From contig JAITAE010000174.1 of NCBI GenBank assembly GCA_031284295.1, positions 1 to 6,665 of the forward strand: DNA of 6,665 nucleotides, written 5' to 3'. Each line of letters opens with the position of its first letter. The stretch's first letter is position 1. The DNA comes from Spirochaetaceae bacterium (GTDB taxonomy: Bacteria > Spirochaetota > Spirochaetia > Treponematales > Breznakiellaceae). This document shows, in pieces, positions 1 to 6,026 of this stretch. The notes under the pieces are model-generated. The model was not told where the DNA came from, did no database searches, and worked only from the letters and a program-made list of their open reading frames with translations. The position numbers and the translations under genes were made by a program.

Positions 1-11
1 TCTAAAAGGCT

Positions 12-1652
12 CTACCGCTCTATTTTTGCGGCGTCGAACATGAACAGGCCGAGTGAGTTGTAGTATATGCCGGTGATTCCGGGGTTAAGCAGGTAGGTAT
101 CCACGTAGAAGTATACGGGAGCCACGCTTGAGTCTTCGCCAACCAGTATATCTTCCGCCTGATGGAAAAGCTTCATGCGGCTTTCCTGCGCGGACATTGC
201 GCGCGCCTGCTTCAGCAACGCATCAAACCGGGGATTTGAGTATTGAGGATTGTTGTTTCCGTTTCCGGTGGCAAACAATTCGAGAAAAGTTATCGGATCG
301 TTGTAATCGGCGATCCAGTTGTCGCGGGCAATCTGATAGTTGCCGTTTTTGCGAGTGTCGAGAAAGACAGCCCAGTCCTGACTGCTTATGGTTACGGTTA
401 CGCCGAGAACGGTTTTCCACATATTTTGCAGGGTTTCGGCGATGGCCTGGTTCATATTGTCGGTGTTGTAGATATATTCCACGACAGGGAAGCCGGCTCC
501 GCCGGGGTAGCCCGCCTCGGCAAGCAACTTTTGGGCCTCGGCGCGGTTGTTTATATAATCCTCGTCCGTAAGGCTGTAGTAGTTACCGCCCTTTTCGCGG
601 AAGTCGCTGCCCGCCTCTGCGTCCTCTACGCCGTAAGGCACAATGCCGCCCGCCGGTTTCTGACCGGCGCGGGTGATATGCTCAACGATGTAGCTGCGGT
701 CTATGGCAAGGGAAAAGGCTTTTCGTACCCGCATATCGTTGAACGGCGGTATTTGGTTGTTGAAACTAACATGAGAGACGGCCAGATAGTCGGTGGTTTG
801 CAGCTCGCCGGTATCCAGCAGGCTCTGCACTTCGTCAACAGGTATGCTTCGAATAAAGTCGAGTTCATTGTTGCGGAAGCCTGCCAGAATCGCGTTTGCG
901 TCGTCCATCAAATCAAAGCGTATGTTATCAGGGCCGGTAACTTCCTTGTAGTAGTACGGGTTCTTTTCAAGGCTCAGATAGCTGTTGTGAACCCATTCTT
1001 TCAGCCGGTAGGGGCCGTTGCCGATATAGCTTGACGGGCTGAACGTCCACTGATCGCCCGCTCTTTCGATGCTGTCTTGCCGCACCGGAAACGTAGCGGA
1101 GAAACTCAGCACCTCGTCAAAAAAGGGGCAGTCGTAGGTAAGGGTTACTTCGAGCGTTGAGCCGTCCAGGGCCTTGACGCCCAGTTCCGCTTTGTCCAGC
1201 GTGCCGTCCATGATTGCTTCGGCGTTTTTTACCATGTTGATCATGTAGTTGTAGTCGGCGGCGGTGGCGGGATCAACGAGCCGCCGCCACGAATATACGA
1301 TGTCGTCCGCCGTCAAGTCCTTGCCGTCCGACCATTTAAGGCCGCCGCGGAGCGTGTAGGTGTAGACCACCGAACCGTCGGCGTTCAGCGTTTTGGCGGG
1401 AGCACCGGAGGCCAGCCCCGGAACGAGCCGGGCGACCCCCTGCCCGTCGTCCTCGTACCTGTAAAGACCTTCAAACATCTGCGCAAGGTAGACGAAAGCG
1501 TCAAGGGCGCTGTTGAGCGCGGGGTCCATCGTATTCGGCTCCGAACCTACCACCACCACGATAGTATCCGCGTCCCCGTTATACCTTGAACATCCGGCGA
1601 TGGCGGACAGAGCGGCCAACGCCGCCAGCGCCACAAACAACCTTTTTTTCAT
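12..1652 (-). CDS. oppA: Oligopeptide-binding lipoprotein OppA (SBP_bac_5 family)
   Basis: This is the extracytoplasmic peptide-binding component of the Opp importer, 546 residues, anchored to the membrane by a lipid. The N-terminus has a Lys-Lys-Arg start, a hydrophobic stretch and a lipobox IAGC with the lipidated Cys at residue 21. Family landmarks include NGPYRL near 212-217, a VRKAFSLAIDR segment near 309-319, and WIADYNDP at 446-453. In Salmonella/E. coli OppA the equivalent W-x-A-D-Y-N segment holds the Asp that binds the peptide alpha-amino group; here that would be Asp449. Length is usual for the family. The ATG at 1652 is chosen because AAGGAG lies 9 bases upstream and a canonical signal peptide follows; the frame is open further upstream to 1736, but that part overlaps oppF. 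It starts 5 bases after the oppF stop and is the last opp gene seen. Only 11 bases follow its TAG, so no terminator can be judged. Peptide length preference cannot be read from the sequence. Confidence 0.95.
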   Translation of the reverse strand: MKKRLFVALAALAALSAIAGCSRYNGDADTIVVVVGSEPNTMDPALNSALDAFVYLAQMFEGLYRYEDDGQGVARLVPGLASGAPAKTLNADGSVVYTYTLRGGLKWSDGKDLTADDIVYSWRRLVDPATAADYNYMINMVKNAEAIMDGTLDKAELGVKALDGSTLEVTLTYDCPFFDEVLSFSATFPVRQDSIERAGDQWTFSPSSYIGNGPYRLKEWVHNSYLSLEKNPYYYKEVTGPDNIRFDLMDDANAILAGFRNNELDFIRSIPVDEVQSLLDTGELQTTDYLAVSHVSFNNQIPPFNDMRVRKAFSLAIDRSYIVEHITRAGQKPAGGIVPYGVEDAEAGSDFREKGGNYYSLTDEDYINNRAEAQKLLAEAGYPGGAGFPVVEYIYNTDNMNQAIAETLQNMWKTVLGVTVTISSQDWAVFLDTRKNGNYQIARDNWIADYNDPITFLELFATGNGNNNPQYSNPRFDALLKQARAMSAQESRMKLFHQAEDILVGEDSSVAPVYFYVDTYLLNPGITGIYYNSLGLFMFDAAKIER

Positions 1653-1667
1653 AAATACTAGCTCCTT
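1653..1667 (-). promoter_or_regulatory. oppA ribosome binding site embedded in the end of oppF
   Basis: AAGGAG (1667-1662) overlaps the last sense codons of oppF, directly before its TAG, and lies 9 bases from the oppA ATG at 1652. It selects this ATG over the upstream in-frame extension. It shows that oppA depends on the upstream transcript unless a promoter lies inside oppF; none is evident. Confidence 0.85.
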
Positions 1668-2623
1668 GATATAAGATGGCAGGCCGCCCAATGCCCGCTT
1701 GCGACTTCCTGTAATTCGGGGACGGACTCGGCGCAACGCTTCTCCGCCTGCGGACAGAGTGTCCTGAAGGCGCAGCCTGCCGGTATGTTCAGCGGGCTGG
1801 GTATCTCTCCCTCCAGCACGACACGCTTGCGCGATCGGGTGATTTTCGGGTCGGGGATGGGGACAGACTGAAGCAGCGTCTGCGTGTACGGGTGCGCCGG
1901 AGCGGCCGCGATTTCGGCGCTTTCCGCCAATTCAACCAGATGACCCAGATACATCACCCCGATACGCCGTGAGATATGGCGTACCACAAAAATATCGTGG
2001 GCGATGAACAGGTAGGTAAGGCGCAGTTCCGCCTGCATATCCTCAAGCATATTCACGATTTGGGACTGAATCGACACGTCAAGCGCGGAAACCGGCTCAT
2101 CGCATACGATAAAGTCCGGCTCGACGGCAAGGGCGCGGGCTATCCCGATACGCTGTTTCTGGCCGCCTGAAAATTCGTGCGGGAAGCGGTTGGCGTGTTC
2201 GCTGTTCAAACCGACCCGCGCCAGCAGTGCGTTGATGCGCTCGCTCCGTTCCGGGGGAGACGCGGCGAGGCGGTGTATGTCGATGGCTTCGCCGACAATC
2301 TCGCCTCCCGTCATGCGGGGGTCAAGGGAGGAGGAGGGGTCCTGAAATATCATCTGCATCTTTCGCCGGTACGGAAGCATTTTTACACGGGTAATGTCAT
2401 CTCCCCGAAAGAATATGCGCCCCGCGTCCGGCTCGTATAGGCGCAGCAACGTGCGTCCCAGCGTGGTTTTCCCGCAGCCTGACTCCCCCACGAGCCCCAG
2501 CGTCTCGCCTTCTTCGATATGCAGGGAAACATTGTCCAGCGCGTACACGCGCTTTTCCTTTCCCGCCTGCGGTTTGACGGTGAAATACTTTGTTAAGCCT
2601 TTGACTTCGATGAGGGGCGTCAA
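1658..2623 (-). CDS. oppF: Oligopeptide ABC transporter ATP-binding protein OppF
   Basis: This is the second cytoplasmic ATPase of the importer, 321 residues, the usual OppF/DppF length. Motifs in order: Walker A GESGCGKTT at 46-54, Q-loop Gln94, ABC signature FSGGQKQR at 151-158 (Phe in place of the common Leu), Walker B FIVCDEP at 171-177, D-loop SALD at 179-182 and switch His209. The C-terminal oligopeptide-transporter extension carries Cys284, Cys290, Cys297 and Cys315. That spacing matches the four-Cys set known to bind a [4Fe-4S] cluster in some DppD/OppD-type ATPases; cluster binding here is inferred. The start codon is TTG: AGGAGG lies 5 bases upstream, the TTG shares bases with the oppD TGA, and no Met codon occurs before the conserved N-terminal strand. 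Translation is therefore probably coupled to oppD. It should pair with OppD as a heterodimer. Confidence 0.95.
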   Translation of the reverse strand: MTPLIEVKGLTKYFTVKPQAGKEKRVYALDNVSLHIEEGETLGLVGESGCGKTTLGRTLLRLYEPDAGRIFFRGDDITRVKMLPYRRKMQMIFQDPSSSLDPRMTGGEIVGEAIDIHRLAASPPERSERINALLARVGLNSEHANRFPHEFSGGQKQRIGIARALAVEPDFIVCDEPVSALDVSIQSQIVNMLEDMQAELRLTYLFIAHDIFVVRHISRRIGVMYLGHLVELAESAEIAAAPAHPYTQTLLQSVPIPDPKITRSRKRVVLEGEIPSPLNIPAGCAFRTLCPQAEKRCAESVPELQEVASGHWAACHLISRS

Positions 2624-2634
2624 TTATTCCTCCT
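2620..2634 (-). promoter_or_regulatory. oppD stop / oppF TTG start overlap with strong ribosome binding site
   Basis: The last codons of oppD contain AGGAGG, which lies 5 bases before the oppF TTG. The stop and start share the bases TTGA. The strong site decides in favour of the TTG start and indicates translational coupling of the two ATPase subunits, which are needed in equal amounts. Confidence 0.85.
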
Positions 2635-3651
2635 GTTTTTCGCGATAAGCCAGCAGGCGGCACGGTGAACGGCGGCTTCATGTTCCTCTCCGCCGGCGGC
2701 TTTCGTTTCGGGATTCTGCCGGACGCAGATTTTCATGCAGAATTCGCAGCGCGGGGCGAAAGGGCAGCCGGGACGCGGGTTCAGCATATTGATGGGCGAG
2801 CCTTCGATAGGTATCAGCCGCTCGGCCTTCTCCCTGTCAAGGCGGGGTATGGAACGGAGCAGCCCCTTTGTATAGGGGTGGGCCGGCCTGTAAAATATAT
2901 CCTCCACCGGCCCCTGTTCCACGATGCGGCCTCCGTACATGACCGCCACCGTGTCGCAGATTTCCGCTATCGCCGCGAGGTTATGGGTGATGAATATTAC
3001 CGCCATATCGTTTTTCCGCCGCATGGATTTTATCAGTTCCAATATCTGAGCCTGAATCGTAACGTCGAGCGCGGTTGTCGGCTCATCCGCTATCAACAGG
3101 CTCGGTTCGCAGATCAGCCCCATCGCTATCATTACCCGCTGCCTCATGCCGCCTGAAAGTTCATGCGGATACTGTTTCAGCCGGTATTCCGGGTTGGTGA
3201 TGCCGGCAAATTGAAGCATTTCAAGCGCCCTGACGCGGGCTTCGTCCGCACTTACCTTCACGCCGCCTAAATCTTTTGTGTGTTCCCGCAGCACGGACGT
3301 AAGCTGACTACCGATGGTGTACACGGGATTTAGGCTTTCCATCGGGTTTTGAAATATCATGCTGATACGGTTTCCGCGAATCTTCCTCAATTCTTTTTCA
3401 CTGTAGGCAAGGATATTTTTCCCTTCAAATTCCACGCTTCCGCCTATAATCCGCCCCGGCGGCTCAAGGAGTCCCATCAACGAGTACGCCCCGACGCTTT
3501 TGCCGGAGCCCGACTCGCCGGCTATGCCCATCACTTCGCCGCCTTTCAGCGAGTAGGATATGCCGCCGACAGCCTTTACCTCGCCTGAGTGCGTGAAAAA
3601 TGAAACTTCCAGATTGTTTACCGCCAGCAGCGGTTTGTTCGTGTTTGCCAT
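2620..3651 (-). CDS. oppD: Oligopeptide ABC transporter ATP-binding protein OppD
   Basis: This is the first ATPase of the Opp importer, 343 residues, typical for OppD. It has Walker A GESGSGKS at 45-52, Q-loop Gln101, signature LSGGMRQR at 165-172, Walker B LLIADEP at 185-191, TALD at 193-196 and switch His223. The residue after that His is Asn (ITHNL), where Asp is usual. LSGGMRQR is typical of OppD/DppD, whereas OppF carries SGGQ(K/R)QR, so the two ATPases can be told apart. The C-terminal domain has Cys296, Cys302, Cys309 and Cys333 in the spacing of the [4Fe-4S] site known from the DppD family, plus an additional Cys305 inside it. The ATG at 3651 follows the oppC stop by 9 bases and has only a weak purine-rich site (GGCGGA), so reinitiation after oppC is plausible. 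Its stop overlaps the oppF TTG start. Confidence 0.95.
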   Translation of the reverse strand: MANTNKPLLAVNNLEVSFFTHSGEVKAVGGISYSLKGGEVMGIAGESGSGKSVGAYSLMGLLEPPGRIIGGSVEFEGKNILAYSEKELRKIRGNRISMIFQNPMESLNPVYTIGSQLTSVLREHTKDLGGVKVSADEARVRALEMLQFAGITNPEYRLKQYPHELSGGMRQRVMIAMGLICEPSLLIADEPTTALDVTIQAQILELIKSMRRKNDMAVIFITHNLAAIAEICDTVAVMYGGRIVEQGPVEDIFYRPAHPYTKGLLRSIPRLDREKAERLIPIEGSPINMLNPRPGCPFAPRCEFCMKICVRQNPETKAAGGEEHEAAVHRAACWLIAKNRRNN

Positions 3652-3660
3652 GCCGTCCGC

Positions 3661-4719
3661 CTACTTCTTGAACCTTGGGTCGAGGGCATCCCGCAGCCCG
3701 TCCCCAAAAATGTTGAGGGACAGTATCAAGAGGCTCAGCACGGCGGCGGGTATGATGAGCCGGTGCGTATACGAGTACATCCCGCTGAGGGAGTCCGAGA
3801 CAAGGGAACCCAGACTTGCCATCGGCGCGCTGACTCCGATTCCAAGGAAGGACAGGAACGATTCAAGGAATATCGCCGTTGGTATTTGAAGGCAGGCGGC
3901 GGTTACCAGCGCGTCCACACTGTTCGGCAAGAGGTGCCGGAAAATTATCCTGAGGCCGCCCGCGCCCAGCGCGCGGGCGGCAATCACATATTCCTCGTGT
4001 TTAAGCCGCATGATCTGCCCCCGCACGATACGCGCCAGCGATGTCCAGTAGAGCAGCGCGAAGGCTATGAATACCGCGATGATGCTCGGGCCGAGCACGA
4101 TCACCAGCTTGCCCATAAAATTGGTCTGATTGCCGTTGGCAAACTCCACAAGCAGGGGTTTAAGGGTAACGGCAAGCAGCAGCACCACGAGCACGTCCGG
4201 CACGGAATAAATAATGTCGATCACGCGCATTATCACCATGTCAGCTTTGCCGCCCGCATATCCGGCGATTGAGCCGAAGATCACGCCGACTACGAGCGTG
4301 AGCAGCGCGGCGGCAACGCCTATCAGCAGGGAAATGCGCGCGCCGAACATGACGCGCTCAAGAAAGTCCCTCCCGTGCGAATCGGTGCCGAGTATATGCG
4401 GGAAAACCCTTTCGCCGCCGCTGATACGCGCCATTTCCTGTTCGGAATAGGTAAAAAGGTTAAGGTTCTCGCTGCCCCGTATCTGCTCGTCGTAATCGTA
4501 GGGTACGAAAAGCGGGCCGGCATAGGCAAACAGTATCAGGAACACGATAAAGCATAACGAGGCGAGCGCCATGCGGTTTGCCTTGAGCCGCCGCCAGGCA
4601 TACTTCCAGTACGAAACGCTTTTATGCCGCGGCTCAAAAGCGCTTTTCTCAGCGGCTCCTGCCGGCGCGAAAAGGCCTTCTTCCTCCGCGTTTCCCTGTA
4701 TTATCCGAGTGTCGTTCAT
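3661..4719 (-). CDS. oppC: Oligopeptide ABC transporter permease OppC
   Basis: This is an inner-membrane permease of the peptide importer, 352 residues. About 47 cytoplasmic N-terminal residues precede the first membrane segment (about 51-71). Further hydrophobic segments lie near 127-152, 166-187, 205-228, 271-292 and 320-340, six in total. The conserved LGTDSHGRD block is at 110-118. The EAA loop, EYVIAARALG through LLPN, is at about 243-266 and docks on an ATPase subunit. The C-terminus ends in the family-typical G(D/E)GLRDALDPR. At 352 residues it is longer than the E. coli protein (about 300); the excess sits in the N-terminal tail, in the loop around 78-107, and around 190-204. The ATG at 4719 has AGGAG 4 bases upstream and lies 7 bases after the oppB stop. 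The pairing with OppB and the order before oppD support one translocation complex. Confidence 0.95.
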   Translation of the reverse strand: MNDTRIIQGNAEEEGLFAPAGAAEKSAFEPRHKSVSYWKYAWRRLKANRMALASLCFIVFLILFAYAGPLFVPYDYDEQIRGSENLNLFTYSEQEMARISGGERVFPHILGTDSHGRDFLERVMFGARISLLIGVAAALLTLVVGVIFGSIAGYAGGKADMVIMRVIDIIYSVPDVLVVLLLAVTLKPLLVEFANGNQTNFMGKLVIVLGPSIIAVFIAFALLYWTSLARIVRGQIMRLKHEEYVIAARALGAGGLRIIFRHLLPNSVDALVTAACLQIPTAIFLESFLSFLGIGVSAPMASLGSLVSDSLSGMYSYTHRLIIPAAVLSLLILSLNIFGDGLRDALDPRFKK

Positions 4720-4726
4720 GCCGCTC

Positions 4727-5662
4727 CTAATTTCCGCCGTGGATTTTCATCCGCGGGTCGATAACATTGTATAACAGGTCAACCAGAAAACTGATGACGA
4801 TTACCAGCGCCGCGAAAAATATGGTTGTTCCCATGATTAACGGGTAATCACGGTTGTTGATGCTCTGAATGAAGTAGCGCCCCAGCCCCGGAATGTTAAA
4901 GACCGTCTCCACCACAAAGCCGCCGGTAAGAACGCCTGCGGTTACCGGCCCCAGATAGGTAACGACGGGGATCAGGGCGTTGCGCAGCGCGTACTTGAAC
5001 ACGATTTTACTTGCGGGCGAGCCGTAGGCGCGGGCGGTTTTGATGTAATCCTTGTTCAGCACCTCAAGCATCGAGGATCTTGTGTAGCGGGCAATAGAAC
5101 ACATCGGTGCGAAACCCAGCGTAAAGCAGGGGAGGACGTAGCTCGCAGGCCCCCGCGTTAGGCCGATGGCCGGAAAGATATGCCAGACGCCTCCCGCGAA
5201 ACAGACAAGCAGCACGGTTGCCACGACAAAGCCGGGAAACGCTACGCCGAGCGTGCTGACGACCTGCAACAGACCGTCCTGCCATTTACCGTGCCTGTAA
5301 GCGGCGGCGCTGCCCATCAAAATACCCGCGGCTATGGCCCACAACAGCGAAATGAACCCGATACGCGCCGACACGGGAAACATTTCTTTGATGATGACCG
5401 TAACCGGCCTGCCCTTCTGCATCTTGAGGGACACGCCCATATCGCCCCTGACAAGGGACGCGATATAGTTTTTCAGTTGAACGGGAAGCGGTTTATCAAG
5501 GCCGTACTTTGCTTCCATCTCCGCCAACACCTGCGGCGAAACCGCCTTCTCGCTCAGAAAGGGCCCGCCCGGCACGGTGTTCATCAAAAAAAACGTAAGA
5601 CAGATGATTAAGAGCAGCGTAACCAGCGCCATGACTATCCGTTTGACAACATACAGAAGCAT
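4727..5662 (-). CDS. oppB: Oligopeptide ABC transporter permease OppB
   Basis: This is the first gene of the opp operon and an inner-membrane permease of 311 residues, the normal OppB/DppB length. Its N-terminus (MLLYVVKRIV, then a hydrophobic segment at about 9-29) is the family pattern and is followed by N-x-V-P-G-G-P-F at 28-35. Other hydrophobic segments lie near 103-121, 140-160, 172-190, 229-252 and 278-303. The EAA loop, DYIKTARAYG through LRNALIP, spans about 205-232. The family block ETVFNIPGLG is at 252-261, RDYPLIMG at 271-278, and the end carries YNVIDPRMK. The ATG at 5662 fits the family N-terminus, but no AGGA- or GAGG-like site precedes it; a predicted promoter places +1 on this ATG, so the message may be leaderless. 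An internal ATG at 5632 would remove the conserved first ten residues and is disfavoured. Confidence 0.95.
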   Translation of the reverse strand: MLLYVVKRIVMALVTLLLIICLTFFLMNTVPGGPFLSEKAVSPQVLAEMEAKYGLDKPLPVQLKNYIASLVRGDMGVSLKMQKGRPVTVIIKEMFPVSARIGFISLLWAIAAGILMGSAAAYRHGKWQDGLLQVVSTLGVAFPGFVVATVLLVCFAGGVWHIFPAIGLTRGPASYVLPCFTLGFAPMCSIARYTRSSMLEVLNKDYIKTARAYGSPASKIVFKYALRNALIPVVTYLGPVTAGVLTGGFVVETVFNIPGLGRYFIQSINNRDYPLIMGTTIFFAALVIVISFLVDLLYNVIDPRMKIHGGN

Positions 5663-5697
5663 GGGGATAGTGTACGGTATTGCGGCTGTTTATTCAA
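5663..5697 (-). promoter_or_regulatory. Predicted sigma70-type promoter of the opp operon, leaderless geometry
   Basis: On the minus strand, TTGAAT (5697-5692) and TACACT (5674-5669) are separated by exactly 17 bases. Each hexamer matches the consensus at 4 of 6 positions. Only six bases lie between the -10 and the oppB ATG, so the expected +1 is the A of the start codon. The absence of any Shine-Dalgarno-like site fits. This is a pattern match, not a mapped start; an upstream promoter in the AT-rich stretch around 5940-6005 is the main alternative. Confidence 0.5.
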
Positions 5698-5713
5698 CGG
5701 CGAGGCATACCCA

Positions 5714-5881
5714 GACCGTGAGGTTGCCGGTCTCGACCGTGAGGTTGCCGGTCTCGACCGCGAGGTTGCCGGTCTCGACCGCGAGGTTGCCGGCCCCGAC
5801 CGCGAGGTTGGCGGTCAGGGCCGCGAAGTTGCCGGAAAGTTCCGCCAGGTTGGCGGAACGTTCCGTGAAGCCGGCGGGAGG
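5714..5881. repeat. Array of eight 21-bp tandem units with junction dyads
   Basis: Units start at 5714, 5735, 5756, 5777, 5798, 5819, 5840 and 5861. Each has a left arm (GACCG in units 1-5), a nine-base core containing GGTTG (or a variant), a right arm (CGGTC in most of units 1-5) and a two-base spacer. Units 1 and 2 are identical and unit 3 differs by one base; divergence grows to the right, and unit 8 is only recognisable in its arms. Right arm, spacer and next left arm form a dyad such as CGGTC-TC-GACCG at every junction. In units 6-8 the arms become CGGAA/TTCCG and still pair. The 21-bp period equals two turns of B-DNA. Units abut without unique spacers, so this is not a CRISPR array. It could be an operator array, a structured nucleic acid or a neutral minisatellite. 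Confidence 0.9.
5839..5859. repeat. Perfect inverted repeat within unit 7
   Basis: GTTCCGCCA and TGGCGGAAC form a perfect 9-bp stem around the three bases GGT. This is the strongest hairpin in the array. It overlaps a 12-bp perfect palindrome, CGGAACGTTCCG (5854-5865), at the next unit junction. Neither strand shows a T-tract after it, so it is not an intrinsic terminator. Confidence 0.8.
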
Positions 5882-5889
5882 CCGCCGGC
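5870..5889. repeat. GC-only hairpin at the right end of the array
   Basis: GCCGGCGG (5870-5877) and CCGCCGGC (5882-5889) form a perfect 8-bp GC stem with loop GAGG. A 12-bp palindrome, GCCGCCGGCGGC (5881-5892), overlaps it. No T-run follows on either strand, so it does not look like a rho-independent terminator. It marks the border between the repeat array and the G-rich tract. Confidence 0.75.
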
Positions 5890-5946
5890 GGCGAGGCGGG
5901 GGAGGGGGGATCGCGCGGTCTGCCGGTCTGGATGGTGAAAAATAAA

Positions 5947-5981
5947 TTGACAAAACAAATTCCGGCATATACAATGGGCGC
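5947..5981 (+). promoter_or_regulatory. Near-consensus sigma70-type promoter of the 2HCT transporter gene
   Basis: TTGACA (5947-5952, perfect consensus) and TACAAT (5970-5975, 5 of 6) are separated by exactly 17 bases, with an AT-rich stretch just upstream that could act as an UP element. The expected +1 is near 5982, giving a 5' untranslated leader of about 45 bases. A core promoter this good usually implies that control comes from a repressor or from a leader element; inverted repeats overlap it. Confidence 0.85.
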
Positions 5982-6011
5982 TGTTGTATGTATAGTTCCC
6001 TAAAAACAGCG
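5967..6011. promoter_or_regulatory. Candidate operator: overlapping inverted repeats across -10 and +1
   Basis: Two dyads overlap here. The first, 5967-5991, has 8-base arms with one mismatch (ATATACAA and TTGTATGT) around nine bases, and its left arm includes most of the -10. The second has perfect 7-base arms, CGCTGTT (5979-5985) and AACAGCG (6005-6011), around 19 bases, and straddles the predicted +1. A repressor bound here would block polymerase. No regulator gene is in the window, and short dyads can arise by chance. Confidence 0.45.
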
Positions 6012-6014
6012 ATT

Positions 6015-6020
6015 AAGGAG
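6015..6020 (+). promoter_or_regulatory. Ribosome binding site of the 2HCT gene
   Basis: AAGGAG lies 6 bases before the ATG at 6027. It fixes the start and contrasts with oppB, the divergent first gene, which has no such site. Confidence 0.9.
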
Positions 6021-6026
6021 TGTTTT

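Larger units (their letters stand above)
5663..6026. other. Divergent intergenic region between oppB and the 2HCT gene
   Basis: These 364 bases contain no convincing gene. From left to right they hold the predicted leftward opp promoter, eight tandem 21-bp units, GC-rich hairpins, a G-rich purine tract, and an AT-rich segment with the rightward promoter, overlapping inverted repeats and the ribosome binding site of the transporter gene. The order places the repeat array upstream of both promoters and outside both predicted transcripts. Confidence 0.9.

Noticed and set aside
243..1034. Long plus-strand open frame inside oppA, with similar ones at 2665-3156, 3763-4272 and 5180-5611
   Set aside because: These are antisense to genes with clear family motifs, have no recognisable domains, and arise from GC-rich codon use in the true genes.
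1653..1736. N-terminal extension of oppA by 28 codons
   Set aside because: It would overlap oppF by about 80 bases and put an arginine-rich stretch before the signal peptide. The ATG at 1652 has its own ribosome binding site and a canonical lipoprotein signal.
5714..5881. CRISPR array
   Set aside because: The units abut directly, at 21 bp each, with no unique spacers between them, and no cas genes are nearby.
5839..5889. Intrinsic terminator(s)
   Set aside because: The hairpins are strong, but no T-run follows on either strand, and no transcript is expected to end here because the flanking genes diverge.
5577..5945. Plus-strand open frame across the start of oppB and the repeat array
   Set aside because: It begins inside oppB on the opposite strand, has no family features, and shows the same repeat-driven openness. 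It is treated as a shadow.
5690..5974. Minus-strand open frame with a heptapeptide repeat (NL(A/T)VETG-like), TTG start at 5974 or ATG at 5968
   Set aside because: There is no ribosome binding site before either start. The N-terminal part is a low-complexity Pro/Arg run from GC-rich DNA, and the open frame follows from a 21-bp period free of stops. The plus strand is open over the same bases. A leader or small repeat protein is not excluded but is not supported.
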